64,000 nt of DNA from an uncultured Nitrosomonas sp. (GCA_902826115.1 CADEDO010000004.1:1-64000), one strand, 5' to 3'. Numbered from the stretch's first letter, positions 39,760 to 48,885 are shown. The notes: generated by a model not told the origin, from the letters alone. Program-made: numbers and translations.

Positions 39760-41862
39760 ATGAAAAGCTTTAGTTTGCATTTAGTAAGTAGCTCAAACAC
39801 ACTGAAGGCGTGCATGCTGCTTGTGGCGCTGATATCACCGGATACACCCATCACGTATGCTCAAAATGCAACAAAACCAACCCATCTCCCCGGCGTAACA
39901 GTTACCGCATCGCCTTTCAAAGATCGCAGTGAGTTGGACATGGCACAACCGGTTAGCGTTTTACAAGGCGATCAGTTGCGCCGCAAGCGAGAAGTCAGCT
40001 TGGGAGACACGCTTTCAAACGAATTGGGAGTCGCCTCCAGTGCCTTTGGTCCCGGCGCGGGCCGCCCTATCATTCGTGCATTGGACGGACCACGCATCCA
40101 GGTTCTGGAAAATGGAATTGGGACACTCGATATTTCTTCGCTCAGCCCGGATCATGCCGTGTCGGTGGAAACACTCAATGCATCGCAAATTGAAATTTTA
40201 CGTGGCCCGGCCACTTTATTGTATGGCGGAGGCGCTACGGGCGGAGTCGTCAATGTGGTGACCGACCGCATTCCCAATCGATTGTTTAAAACTTTGGAGG
40301 GAAATGCTGAAGTACGTGGAAATACCGCTACTGAGGAAAAGTCGGGTTCATTTAATATCAACAAAAGTTTTGGACCGATGTCCTGGAGTCTGGGGGGATT
40401 CAAACGCAGCACAGAAGACTATTCCATTCCAGGGAGAGCCATTAAGAGCAATCCGGTACCGACTCATCATGAAGATGAAGACCATGAGCATTCCAGTACC
40501 AGTGAGAACAGTAAAAATGTTTTGCGAAATAGCGCCACGGATTCGCAAGGTTTATCAGTTGGCGGTTCTTACATCGGTGAAAGAGGATTCCTGGGTGGAT
40601 CTATCTCATTGATGGAAAACAAATATGGCATACCGACACCCGAAATGGCTCGTGTTGACTTGACGCAAGCACGCTACAACTTATCCGGAGAATTGAACAA
40701 TCCAGTCATAGGCATCGAGAAAGTTAAAGTGCGGACAGGCTACAATGATTATAAGCACAATGAGATTGAGAGTACTGGTGAAGTGGCTACTCGCTTTAGA
40801 AATCATGAACTTGAAACCCGGGCTGAATTTTTGCACTCGCCTATCGCAAAATTTAATGGGCTATTTGGGGTGCAGTTACAGGACCGGAAATTTTCCGCTT
40901 TGGGCGAGGAAGCCATCGTCCCCATCACCCAATCGAGGTCTACCGGCGTTTTTCTGGTCGAAGAAAGGAACTGGGAAAATTTTCGCTTTGAATGGGGTGG
41001 ACGCTATGAACATGCAACCCGTAATCCACAGCATAACATTGATCAAGCACGCGCATTTGATCTCTTCAATGGTTCTACAAGTGCTTTCTGGGCTTTTACC
41101 CCAGACTATAGTTTGGGATTAACCGCAATGCACGGTCAACGCGCACCTGCAATCGAAGAATTGTATGTCAACGGTCCGCATCATGGCACAGCCACCTTTC
41201 AAAATGGTGATAATACTTTACACAAGGAATCCAACAATAATTTCGATTTATCCTTGCGCAAGACTTCTGGATTGATGCGTTGGAAGGTCAATGCCTTTGT
41301 TAATCGATTTAACCGATATATCTTTTTCAGAAATGCAGATATCAACAATGACCGCATTGCAGACCGTGTTGACGATGAAGGCATACTAGATCTTGAAGGT
41401 GAATTTCTGGTACAAAATCTATCGCAAACCGATGCCACATTTTATGGCGCGGAAGCGGAAGTCATTTTTACGCTTAAGCCCGACAATCTGGATCTGCGTT
41501 TATTCACAGATTACGTCCGCGGCAAATTAGACAAAGATAATGGAAATGTACCCCGCACCACGCCACAACGTTTTGGATTTGAGCTCAATTACAAATCAGG
41601 CCCGCTAACAACCAATCTGACAACCATTCATGTCCTGTGCCAAAATAAGCACGCTGAACTTGAGACCAACACATCGGGTTATACATTATTGAATCTTGAA
41701 GCCAGTTACTTAATCAAACAAACACGATCAAACGGTTTCCGATTCTTTGTTCAAGGCAGAAATCTGTTGGATGAAGAAATGCGCGTTCACACTTCTTTCT
41801 TGAAGAATTTTGCACCTTTACCGGGAAGAGCGCTCGTTGCTGGCTTAAGAGCAGATTTCTAG
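39760..41862 (+). CDS. TonB-dependent outer membrane receptor, ZnuD-like zinc uptake
   Basis: 700 residues from the ATG at 39760 with an AGGAA site nearby. The signal peptide ends near ITYAQ. The plug domain reads LPGVTVTASPFKDRSELDMAQPVSVLQGDQLRRK and contains ASQIEILRGPATLLYGGGATGGVVNVVTDRIPN. The beta-barrel continues to the C-terminal aromatic residue (AGLRADF). A His/Asp/Glu-rich loop (HHEDEDHEHS near 235) resembles the zinc-binding loop of ZnuD. The context (CobW GTPase, Zur-like regulator, palindrome) supports zinc or zinc-complex uptake. Confidence 0.87.
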   Translation: MKSFSLHLVSSSNTLKACMLLVALISPDTPITYAQNATKPTHLPGVTVTASPFKDRSELDMAQPVSVLQGDQLRRKREVSLGDTLSNELGVASSAFGPGAGRPIIRALDGPRIQVLENGIGTLDISSLSPDHAVSVETLNASQIEILRGPATLLYGGGATGGVVNVVTDRIPNRLFKTLEGNAEVRGNTATEEKSGSFNINKSFGPMSWSLGGFKRSTEDYSIPGRAIKSNPVPTHHEDEDHEHSSTSENSKNVLRNSATDSQGLSVGGSYIGERGFLGGSISLMENKYGIPTPEMARVDLTQARYNLSGELNNPVIGIEKVKVRTGYNDYKHNEIESTGEVATRFRNHELETRAEFLHSPIAKFNGLFGVQLQDRKFSALGEEAIVPITQSRSTGVFLVEERNWENFRFEWGGRYEHATRNPQHNIDQARAFDLFNGSTSAFWAFTPDYSLGLTAMHGQRAPAIEELYVNGPHHGTATFQNGDNTLHKESNNNFDLSLRKTSGLMRWKVNAFVNRFNRYIFFRNADINNDRIADRVDDEGILDLEGEFLVQNLSQTDATFYGAEAEVIFTLKPDNLDLRLFTDYVRGKLDKDNGNVPRTTPQRFGFELNYKSGPLTTNLTTIHVLCQNKHAELETNTSGYTLLNLEASYLIKQTRSNGFRFFVQGRNLLDEEMRVHTSFLKNFAPLPGRALVAGLRADF

Positions 41863-41900
41863 CCTAGTTTTCTTTTTTGTTAACCTCCTTTTGAATGAAT

Positions 41901-41926
41901 GATTGAGTTAATTTCCTAACTCAATC
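41901..41926 (+). terminator. hairpin after the TonB receptor gene
   Basis: GATTGAGTTA and TAACTCAATC form a perfect 10-bp stem with a 6-base loop, 39 bases after the receptor stop. There is no T-run after it, so it may be a weak or factor-assisted terminator. The remaining bases to 42066 show no gene. Confidence 0.5.
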
Positions 41927-42066
41927 TAATCCTCGTTGCATTCGCAGCCTCTGTTTTTCGAGCAGATGACATACTCCGCCCTCCATTCACAAAGGAAAAA
42001 AATTCATTATTGTTCATAGGCTTATACATACCACTCTGTCACATGGTTATAAATGAAACATAATAA

Positions 42067-42148
42067 TGTGGGATTTTTCTCACAAAGTTATTGACGTGGG
42101 ATTATTTCACACGTATAGTTATTTATGTGAGGGAAATAATCCCACACA
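42067..42148 (+). promoter_or_regulatory. promoter overlaid by three related operator sites
   Basis: A strong promoter, TTGACG (42091-42096) and TATAGT (42114-42119) with a 17-base spacer, lies about 100 bases upstream of the small secreted protein. Three copies of a G-T-G-G-G-A-T-T-T/A-T-T element surround it. Site 1 is 42067-42084 (TGTG with CACA ends). Site 2 is 42095-42113 and fills the spacer (CGTG with CACG ends). Site 3 is 42126-42148, in opposite orientation (TGTG with CACA ends). Such coverage is expected of a tightly repressed promoter. The regulator is unknown. Confidence 0.65.
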
Positions 42149-42221
42149 AAAGAGAATGCTCTATCAACATTGATAGAGGACATTGCGCAGCAAATAAATA
42201 TTATCTTCAATGGAGAAAGAA

Positions 42222-42617
42222 ATGATGAAATCAACAATGATCAAAACCACAACAGCATTAGCCACAGTATTTGCAGTATTCACAACCGCATTGCCGGCAG
42301 CCGATGCCAACGCCGCCGATATTCTGGTGAAATGCGAGAAAAGATCAGACCGGTCTAAAGTCTCGGTGGATGGTAATAACATGGTGCCAGGCAACTATGT
42401 TGCCAAAATCATATCGGGCACCAATACAAGAAAATCCGCACCTAAGGCAACCACAGGCGATGAAATAGAATTTGATTTTGATAGTGATGCAGGAGACGTG
42501 GCTGCGGGAGCAACACGCATTAAACGCAGCTTTATTCAGGGAACTGTTACCGGTCAACTGATTAATGAGAAAGGATTTACGGTTGCTCAAACCACCAGAA
42601 CTTGTAGTACTAAATAA
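42222..42617 (+). CDS. small secreted protein of unknown family
   Basis: 131 residues. The ATG at 42222 has a GGAG site six bases upstream; a second ATG follows directly. The signal peptide TTTALATVFAVFTTALPAADANA leaves a mature protein starting near ADILVKCEKRSDRSKVSVDG. Two cysteines, one at the mature N-terminus and one in TRTCSTK at the end, could form a disulfide joining the termini. The middle is rich in Asp, Gly and Thr (GDEIEFDFDSDAGDVAAG). I do not recognise a family. Three operator-like repeats cover its promoter, and two hairpins follow its stop. Confidence 0.75.
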   Translation: MMKSTMIKTTTALATVFAVFTTALPAADANAADILVKCEKRSDRSKVSVDGNNMVPGNYVAKIISGTNTRKSAPKATTGDEIEFDFDSDAGDVAAGATRIKRSFIQGTVTGQLINEKGFTVAQTTRTCSTK

Positions 42618-42626
42618 GAGGTCTAG

Positions 42627-42698
42627 GCTAATTGAACTGATCCAGTTCAATTAGCAAGCCCTGAAGCACTTTTTATCCCCTTCGGTGACTTCAGGGCT
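42627..42698 (+). terminator. double hairpin terminator of the small secreted protein gene
   Basis: First, GCTAATTGAACTG and CAGTTCAATTAGC form a perfect 13-bp stem with a 3-base loop (42627-42655). Second, AGCCCTGAAG and CTTCAGGGCT form a 10-bp stem (42657-42666 with 42689-42698), followed by ATTTT. The second also faces hrpA from the other side and may act in both directions. Confidence 0.8.
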
Positions 42699-42832
42699 AT
42701 TTTATCAGATCATCCCGCATCCACAATCCATCTTTTTCGATTAAGACTGACAAAAGTGCAGCACCCTATCGTAAATAGCCCTTCATCCTGCAAAAATACG
42801 ATTAAACGCCGCAATACACCGCCATCGATCAG

Positions 42833-45800
42833 TTACGCGCGTACATGCTCCCACAGTTTCTGCAATCGTTTCACGGATACCGGATACGGAGTTTTTAGTT
42901 CCTGTGCGAACAACGAAATGCGCAATTCCTCGATCTGCCAGCGAAATTCTTCCAGATTCTCATCCATTAACCCGATTTTCCGGTGCTTTTCCAGACGTTG
43001 CAGATAGTGTTGCCACAGCGCATTGACTTCCCGGCTATTGATTTCATCGCGATCTGGGTTGTTCGAGAACTTTTCCGCGCGCAATGACATGCCTTTTAGA
43101 TAACGTGGAAATTGTTGCAAACGTTGCCAGCAAGTTTGACTGAGAAAACCGGGATAAATGAGGTTCTCCAGCTGCTCAGTCAGTTCATTCTTCACTCTAC
43201 TGAGTCGAATCGAGGACAACCGCCCCATCAGGACTTGATACTCACTGCCCATTTGTTGCAGCAAGCGCGCAAGCGCGGTCGCGACTTCCGGCAAGCGGTT
43301 CCTGGCTCGCTGACCATGTGCAGTAAATTCAGATTCACTGCGCGGTAGCGGGTCATCATCCAATAATGCACGATCAATGATGGCACTTAACATATCCTGC
43401 TTCAGATCGCCCGGACTCATGCGGGTGGACAGTTGCAGGCTGGCTTGCTTGAGTCCCGGCAGATTCTTTTCCAGTTGCTTGAGTTGTTCTTTCAGTGCCA
43501 GGCACAACAAGCGCCTGACACCTGAGCGCATCGCCGTTTCCGCCGCGGCAGGCGTATCGAATAAACGAATCGCGACACTGTCGGTTTGATCAATTAAAGC
43601 CGGATAGCCGGTCAGTTGTTGATGATTGCGCTTAAAGGCAATCTCCACAGGCAAATCGCCAAAATCCCATTGAGTGATGTGATCCTGCTCTATGCTTACT
43701 TTTTCGCTCGCGGCATCGCGTTGCACAAAAGTCATTTGCGCGGCTTTGCCCAGTTGCATCTGCAAATCCGACAAGTTGCGGCTCATCGCCAGTTCATTGC
43801 CGGCATCATCCACTACTTGAATGTTCATCAATAAATGCGCTGGCATATCGGCCATTTTCCAGGTCTCAGGTGGAACAGTCAGCGTGGTTTTTCTGAGCAC
43901 AAATTTCTCTAGGGCATCCTGCAGGGAAACCGGCTGCACAGTATTCGATTGGTACTGCAAAAATTCCGTTACGGAATCCGGCAGCGGCACCAAAATACGC
44001 CGGATTTGCTTGGGCAATGCTTTCAGATACCCAGTGATTTTCTCGCGAATCAAACCCGGCACCAGATAATCAATTTGCTTCGCGTCCAATCGGTTCAACA
44101 ATGGCAACGGCACACGAACTGTGACGCCATCCAACGGATGACCCGGATCAAAGCGATAAATGAGCGGTAACACACTGCCATCCGGCAACGTCAGATGTTC
44201 CGGAAATTGCACTTCAGTGATGCGGTCAGCCTGATGGCGCATCAACAATTCACGGTTCAGATACAACAAGCGGGCGTCTTGTTGCTCGGCCTGCTTGCGC
44301 CATTTTTCAAATCCCGCGCCATTGGTGATGTTTGCAGGAATCAGCGCGTCATAAAAGGCAAAGATTTCCTGCTCGTCGACCAGTACATCCTGCCGACGCG
44401 CCTTATGCTCAAGCTCTTCAATCTCATGAATCAGCGCCTGATTATGTGCAAAAAACGGGGCTTGCGTGACGTACTCTCCCGCCACCAGCGCCGAGCGAAT
44501 AAAAATTTCGCGCGCCTCCTGCGGATTAATCGGGCCATAATGCACTGGCCGTTTCGGCACAATCGTCAGGCCATACAACGTCACACGCTCATACGCCACC
44601 ACCTGCGCCTGTTTCTTTTCCCAATGCGGGTCAAAATAATGTTTCTTGCATAAATTTCCCGCCATTTTTTCTAACCAACTCGGCTCAATCCTAGCCGCGC
44701 AGCGGGCATACAGTTTGCTGGTTTCCACCAATTCCGCCGCAACGACCCATTTCGCCTTGCCTTTTTTCAACACCGAACCGGGGAAAATGGCAAATTTGAT
44801 CCCGCGGGCACCCAGATATTCCCCTTCCTTTTCGGTTTTAAATCCGATATTGCCCAGCAATCCGGTCAATAATGCACGATGAATTTCATCGTAACTGGCC
44901 GGTATTTCGTTGGATTTGAAGCCGAGCTCGCTCATCAGCACATGCAATTGACCATGAATCTCGCGCCACTCGCGCAAGCGCCGGTACGACAGGAATTGCT
45001 CACGACATTGCGAGATCAGCTTACGGGTGGATTTCTTATGTTTCAACAATTCATCAAAGAAATCCCACAGTTTCAGATAAGCCATAAAATCCGAGCGCTC
45101 ATCCTGAAAGCGCCGGTGCGCGTTGTCAGCCGCCGCTTGCTGCTCAAATGGCCGGTCGCGTGGATCCTGCAAACTGAGTGCGGAAGCGATGATCAAAATT
45201 TCATGCAGGCAATTTTCATGCTTTGCCGCCAAAATCATGCGCGCAATTTTCGGGTCCATGGGAAACTTGGCTAAACGCCAGCCAATGGGAGTCAATTGCC
45301 GGTTGTCGTCCACCGCTCCCAATTCCGCTAATAACTGGTAGCCATCGGTGATCATGCGTGGCAATGGCGGCTCCAGAAACGGGAAATTTTCCACATCGCC
45401 GATTTTCAGCGATTGCATGCGCAAAATGACCGCTGCCAGCGAAGAACGCAAAATTTCCGGATCGGTAAATTCGGCGCGTCCCTGATAATCCAGTTCGGAA
45501 TACAGGCGAATACACACGCCATTCGCCACCCGGCCACAACGCCCAGCCCTTTGGTTGGCGGAAGCACGCGAGATTTTTTCCACCAGCAGTTGTTCGACTT
45601 TGTTGCGGTAACTGTAGCGATTGATGCGTGCATAACCGGCATCGATCACATAATGGATGCCTGGAACGGTCAATGAAGTTTCCGCGACGTTGGTCGCCAG
45701 CACGATGCGGCGGGTGTTGCCGGGCTGAAACACCCGCTCCTGCTCGGCAAACGACAGACGGGCAAATAGCGGCAATATGTCTACACCCAAGAATCCCGGG

Positions 45801-46597
45801 CGGGAGCGATCAAAATGATGCTTGCGCAGCGTTTCAGCAGTTTCCCGGATTTCTCGCTCACCCGGAAGAAACACCAGGATATCGCCCGGCCCCATCGCGA
45901 TCAATTCATCCACCGCGTTGAGAATAGCGCGTTGCCCGTCCTCTTCTTCCTCGTCATCCACACCGATCGGGCGGTAATAAATGTCTACCGGATACATCCG
46001 GCCGGTGACTTCAATGACCGGCGCATCGTTAAAATGCCGGGAAAAGCGCTGTGCATCGATGGTCGCCGAAGTGACAATCAGTTTGAGATCAGGCCGTTTT
46101 GGCAATAGCTGGCTGATATAACCGAGCAGAAAATCGATATTCAGACTGCGTTCGTGCGCTTCATCGATAATCAGCGTATCGTAAGCCTGCAAAAGCGGAT
46201 CACCCTGCGTTTCCGCCAGCAGAATCCCATCGGTCATCAGCTTGACGTAAGTCTCGGCGCCGATTTTGTCCGAAAAGCGGATTTTGTAACCAACCGCCTG
46301 CCCCAACGGGCTATTCAGTTCAGCGGCAATGCGCGCAGCCACCGTGCGCGCAGCAATACGGCGTGGCTGGGTGTGCCCGATCAGTCCGTTCACGCCACGC
46401 TTGAGTTCCAAGCAGATTTTAGGGATTTGCGTGGTTTTGCCCGACCCGGTCTCACCACAAATGATGACTACCTGATGCTGCTCGATTGCTTGCTTGATTT
46501 CCTCGCGCCGCGCATTGACCGGTAGATCTTCAGCGTAAACTGGGTTAGGAAGATGCGCGAGCCGTCTAGTGATCACATCGGGAGAGAATTTTTTCAT
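42833..46597 (-). CDS. hrpA: ATP-dependent RNA helicase HrpA
   Basis: 1254 residues, near the 1300 of E. coli HrpA. It is a DEAH-box helicase that resolves stalled or collided ribosomes, according to recent work on the E. coli enzyme. Walker A is at about 48-56 (CGETGSGKTT), with HTQPRRIAARTVAARIA, TLIIDEAHERSLN (DEAH near 145), VTSATIDAQRF, LATNVAETSLTVPGI and QRAGRCGRV. The HA2 and OB regions and a long C-terminal DUF3418 extension, characteristic of HrpA, follow. The stop lies 135 bases from the convergent secreted-protein gene's terminator. Confidence 0.95.
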   Translation of the reverse strand: MKKFSPDVITRRLAHLPNPVYAEDLPVNARREEIKQAIEQHQVVIICGETGSGKTTQIPKICLELKRGVNGLIGHTQPRRIAARTVAARIAAELNSPLGQAVGYKIRFSDKIGAETYVKLMTDGILLAETQGDPLLQAYDTLIIDEAHERSLNIDFLLGYISQLLPKRPDLKLIVTSATIDAQRFSRHFNDAPVIEVTGRMYPVDIYYRPIGVDDEEEEDGQRAILNAVDELIAMGPGDILVFLPGEREIRETAETLRKHHFDRSRPGFLGVDILPLFARLSFAEQERVFQPGNTRRIVLATNVAETSLTVPGIHYVIDAGYARINRYSYRNKVEQLLVEKISRASANQRAGRCGRVANGVCIRLYSELDYQGRAEFTDPEILRSSLAAVILRMQSLKIGDVENFPFLEPPLPRMITDGYQLLAELGAVDDNRQLTPIGWRLAKFPMDPKIARMILAAKHENCLHEILIIASALSLQDPRDRPFEQQAAADNAHRRFQDERSDFMAYLKLWDFFDELLKHKKSTRKLISQCREQFLSYRRLREWREIHGQLHVLMSELGFKSNEIPASYDEIHRALLTGLLGNIGFKTEKEGEYLGARGIKFAIFPGSVLKKGKAKWVVAAELVETSKLYARCAARIEPSWLEKMAGNLCKKHYFDPHWEKKQAQVVAYERVTLYGLTIVPKRPVHYGPINPQEAREIFIRSALVAGEYVTQAPFFAHNQALIHEIEELEHKARRQDVLVDEQEIFAFYDALIPANITNGAGFEKWRKQAEQQDARLLYLNRELLMRHQADRITEVQFPEHLTLPDGSVLPLIYRFDPGHPLDGVTVRVPLPLLNRLDAKQIDYLVPGLIREKITGYLKALPKQIRRILVPLPDSVTEFLQYQSNTVQPVSLQDALEKFVLRKTTLTVPPETWKMADMPAHLLMNIQVVDDAGNELAMSRNLSDLQMQLGKAAQMTFVQRDAASEKVSIEQDHITQWDFGDLPVEIAFKRNHQQLTGYPALIDQTDSVAIRLFDTPAAAETAMRSGVRRLLCLALKEQLKQLEKNLPGLKQASLQLSTRMSPGDLKQDMLSAIIDRALLDDDPLPRSESEFTAHGQRARNRLPEVATALARLLQQMGSEYQVLMGRLSSIRLSRVKNELTEQLENLIYPGFLSQTCWQRLQQFPRYLKGMSLRAEKFSNNPDRDEINSREVNALWQHYLQRLEKHRKIGLMDENLEEFRWQIEELRISLFAQELKTPYPVSVKRLQKLWEHVRA

Positions 46598-46815
46598 AGA
46601 AATATCAATTGCGGGGAGTGCTAATTTGCAGCCTGATGATCAATTCAATTGGTCCTGTGCGGAGGATGCTTCATGCAACCATGCCCATTTTTCCGTGATT
46701 AAACTATAATGATTACAGAAATCTTTTCCCATACTGGATTCAATAGTTTTTTAGTGAGCGCTGATGTCGCATTTCTCTGAATCATTCACTACCGTCAATC
46801 GTATAAAGGAAAATC

Positions 46816-46896
46816 ATGATGATAATCTACAAAGCACGGAATTTTACGACATTATCTGATGGATTATTAGACGAAATAGCTTATACATTACGTTAG
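46816..46896 (+). CDS. 26-residue ORF ending at the cassette boundary
   Basis: An AAGGAAA site precedes ATGATG at 46816, opening MMIIYKARNFTTLSDGLLDE and six more residues. It ends in TAG at 46894-46896, which lies inside the GTTAGCC core (46892-46898) that bounds the following cassette. The ORF may thus be the truncated 5' end of an older gene that lost its remainder when the cassette entered. The sequence is too short to assign. The region from hrpA to here (46598-46815) has no other feature I can support. Confidence 0.4.
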   Translation: MMIIYKARNFTTLSDGLLDEIAYTLR

Positions 46897-48800
46897 CCAT
46901 CACTAAAGAACAAATCATGTATTTCAAGTGCGTAGAAATCGAGAATGTTGGACCAATTGATAATTTGAAGATCAATTTTCCAAGAACAGAGGCAGGCAGC
47001 CCAAAACCTCTAATTGTGGTGGGTGAAAATGGAGCCGGCAAGACAATTCTGCTATCTCACCTTGTGAATGCTTTGCTCACAGGGAAACAGGCTGCATACG
47101 TCGACAGCGAAGTGGAGGCTGGAAAAGTCTACAAATATCGAAGCCCCCAATATATTAAGGCTGGCGCCCACTATTCCTTCTCTCGAGTTGAATTTGACAA
47201 TGGGCAGCATGTGGAAGAATGGCAACTTGATACGCTAATGTCAGACTTCGAGAGTCAGCACCAATTTGCGCCCTTGCGGCAGTCATGGAGAACCATCCCT
47301 AACAATCAGTCTTCTCTCTTCGTCAGCACGCTATCCAACGAGGATGCCGCAAAAGAACTCTTCAACCAACAGTGTTGCCTATACTTCCCTGTAAACCGAT
47401 TTGAAGATCCAGCATGGCTCAACATTGACAACCTAAAGGAAAAGGCTGCCTATACAGAGTTAAAACGGATAAACAGATACTCAAATCGCAACCTAATATG
47501 CACATCCCCACTCAAAGAAAACAGAAACTGGATCCTGGATCTTCTGTTTGATCGGCAGACTTTTGAAATTGCAACAAGCAATATAAATCTTCCTGTTGGT
47601 CCGAATCAAGAGCAAATGAATATCGCGGTATTCGCAGGATTCCAAGGTCAAAGCACAAGAATTTATGAGGCAGTTCTTCAATTGCTACGTACAACATTAC
47701 GTGCAGACGGAAATATTCGGCTCGGCGCGGGCGATAGGCGCAACAGAACCATATCAATCATAAAAAATGAAGCAAACTGGATTCCGAACCTATTCCAGCT
47801 TTCCACTGGGGAGGTCCTGCTTATAAATTTATTCTTGTCTACAATCCGCGATTTCGACCTAAGTGGCGGCTCCCTAGAAAACATCAGCGACATCAAAGGC
47901 ATTGTGATAATTGATGAAATAGACTCGCATCTTCACACGTGCCACCAAAAGGAAGTGCTACCCGATCTAGTAGCGTCTTTTCCAAATGTGCAGTTCATTA
48001 TAACGACACACTCACCCCTATTTGTTTTAGGCATGGAAGAGAAGTTTGGAGCCAATGGTGTCGAAATTGTAAGCATGCCAAATGGGGAGGCCGTCGCTGC
48101 ATCAGATTTCTCCGAATTCACCGCAGCTTATGAAGCGTACAAGCAGACAAACCTGCACAGGCATGAGGTTGCAGAGGCCATGCGACTAAACGCGCGACCG
48201 ATCCTGTTCGTAGAAGGAGACTACGATATCAGGTATATCAATAAAGCAGCGGAAAAGCTTGGCAAAGAATCCCTAATGCATTCCATTCAGATAAGAGACG
48301 GTTCAGGTTTTGGGAATCTAGATAAAATATGGCGATCATACGAGGCCCAACTAGCCGAACTTCTGCCATCAAAGATTCTGCTTTTATACGATTGCGACAC
48401 AAACAAGATTTCAGCCGAGAAGGGCAAGATTGTTAAAAGGGTGATCCCATCCATCCCCGATTCTTCGATAGCCGTCGGAATAGAAAATCTCATCCCAAAG
48501 AGTGTTATTGAACAGCTTGAAGACAGTCACCCTCAATTCATCGATGTCACCCCAGGAACAACGACCAGAGTCAGAGGCCAAGAATTGGCGGTCCCCACGA
48601 AAAAGTCCGTAAACAAGGACGAAAAGGGGAATTTATGCAATTGGGTTTGCGAGAATGGGAGCGCTGATGATTTTAGGAACTTCGCTACAGTATTTCAGAT
48701 CATCGAAGACGCACTTGGACCAAGATAGTCGCGGTCGATAGCTAACTGGTCGTTCAACTCGAACAATACTGCTTCGCAGCATTGCCGGTTAACTCCGGCG
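46893..48800 (+). mobile_element. solitary integron-type gene cassette carrying the OLD-like ATPase
   Basis: The unit runs from the T after the G in GTTAGCC (46892-46898) to the G before TTATGC (48800), following the cassette rule of recombination between G and TT. It contains one ORF in the forward direction and an attC-like site right after its stop. The classical internal check also holds: the reverse complement of its own left core (GGCTAAC) matches the R'' core (AGCTAAC, 48740-48746) at six of seven positions, much better than the outside core at 48800-48806 does. No integrase gene or second attC is visible in the window, so this would be a lone cassette. Confidence 0.65.
46917..48728 (+). 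CDS. OLD-like ABC-type ATPase with TOPRIM domain (possible defence nuclease)
   Basis: 603 residues. The N-terminal ABC-type ATPase shows IVVGENGAGKTILLSHL (Walker A at 36-43), LSTGEVLLINLFLS (signature region near 295), GIVIIDEIDSHLHT (Walker B near 330) and FIITTHSPLFVLGM (switch His). It is followed by a TOPRIM-like segment: ILFVEGDYDIRYINKAAEKL (Glu near 430) and ILLLYDCDTNK (Asp-x-Asp near 490). ATPase-TOPRIM order is that of OLD-family nucleases, several of which act in phage defence (GajA, OLD of P2, PARIS-type partners). The gene stands alone with an attC-like site after its stop, without a recognisable partner. The Walker A Asn-Gly-Ala-Gly form and large ATPase insert (50-280) are like those of AAA_15-type proteins. 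Confidence 0.82.
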   Translation: MYFKCVEIENVGPIDNLKINFPRTEAGSPKPLIVVGENGAGKTILLSHLVNALLTGKQAAYVDSEVEAGKVYKYRSPQYIKAGAHYSFSRVEFDNGQHVEEWQLDTLMSDFESQHQFAPLRQSWRTIPNNQSSLFVSTLSNEDAAKELFNQQCCLYFPVNRFEDPAWLNIDNLKEKAAYTELKRINRYSNRNLICTSPLKENRNWILDLLFDRQTFEIATSNINLPVGPNQEQMNIAVFAGFQGQSTRIYEAVLQLLRTTLRADGNIRLGAGDRRNRTISIIKNEANWIPNLFQLSTGEVLLINLFLSTIRDFDLSGGSLENISDIKGIVIIDEIDSHLHTCHQKEVLPDLVASFPNVQFIITTHSPLFVLGMEEKFGANGVEIVSMPNGEAVAASDFSEFTAAYEAYKQTNLHRHEVAEAMRLNARPILFVEGDYDIRYINKAAEKLGKESLMHSIQIRDGSGFGNLDKIWRSYEAQLAELLPSKILLLYDCDTNKISAEKGKIVKRVIPSIPDSSIAVGIENLIPKSVIEQLEDSHPQFIDVTPGTTTRVRGQELAVPTKKSVNKDEKGNLCNWVCENGSADDFRNFATVFQIIEDALGPR

Positions 48801-48806
48801 TTATGC
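48740..48806 (+). other. attC-like recombination site
   Basis: This 67-base site begins 11 bases after the stop. It has an R''-like AGCTAAC, an L''-like CGTTCAACTCG, a central hairpin (CTGCTTCGCAG), then an L'-like GGTTAACTCCGG, and ends in an R'-like core GTTATGC. Order, spacing and even the words TCGTTCAA, GCTTCGC and TTAACTC match the well-known aadA-type attC. Both outer cores deviate from GTTRRRY at one position. Confidence 0.72.
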
Positions 48807-48885
48807 GTCACCAACCAGCATTGGTGCGTCTCCGGCGACTGCATTTCATTTCAAATTATGCAAAGGTGAAATCTGCACGAAACCA

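Noticed and set aside
44195..44653. 152-codon plus-strand frame inside hrpA
   Set aside because: Antisense shadow; hrpA is conserved throughout this stretch.
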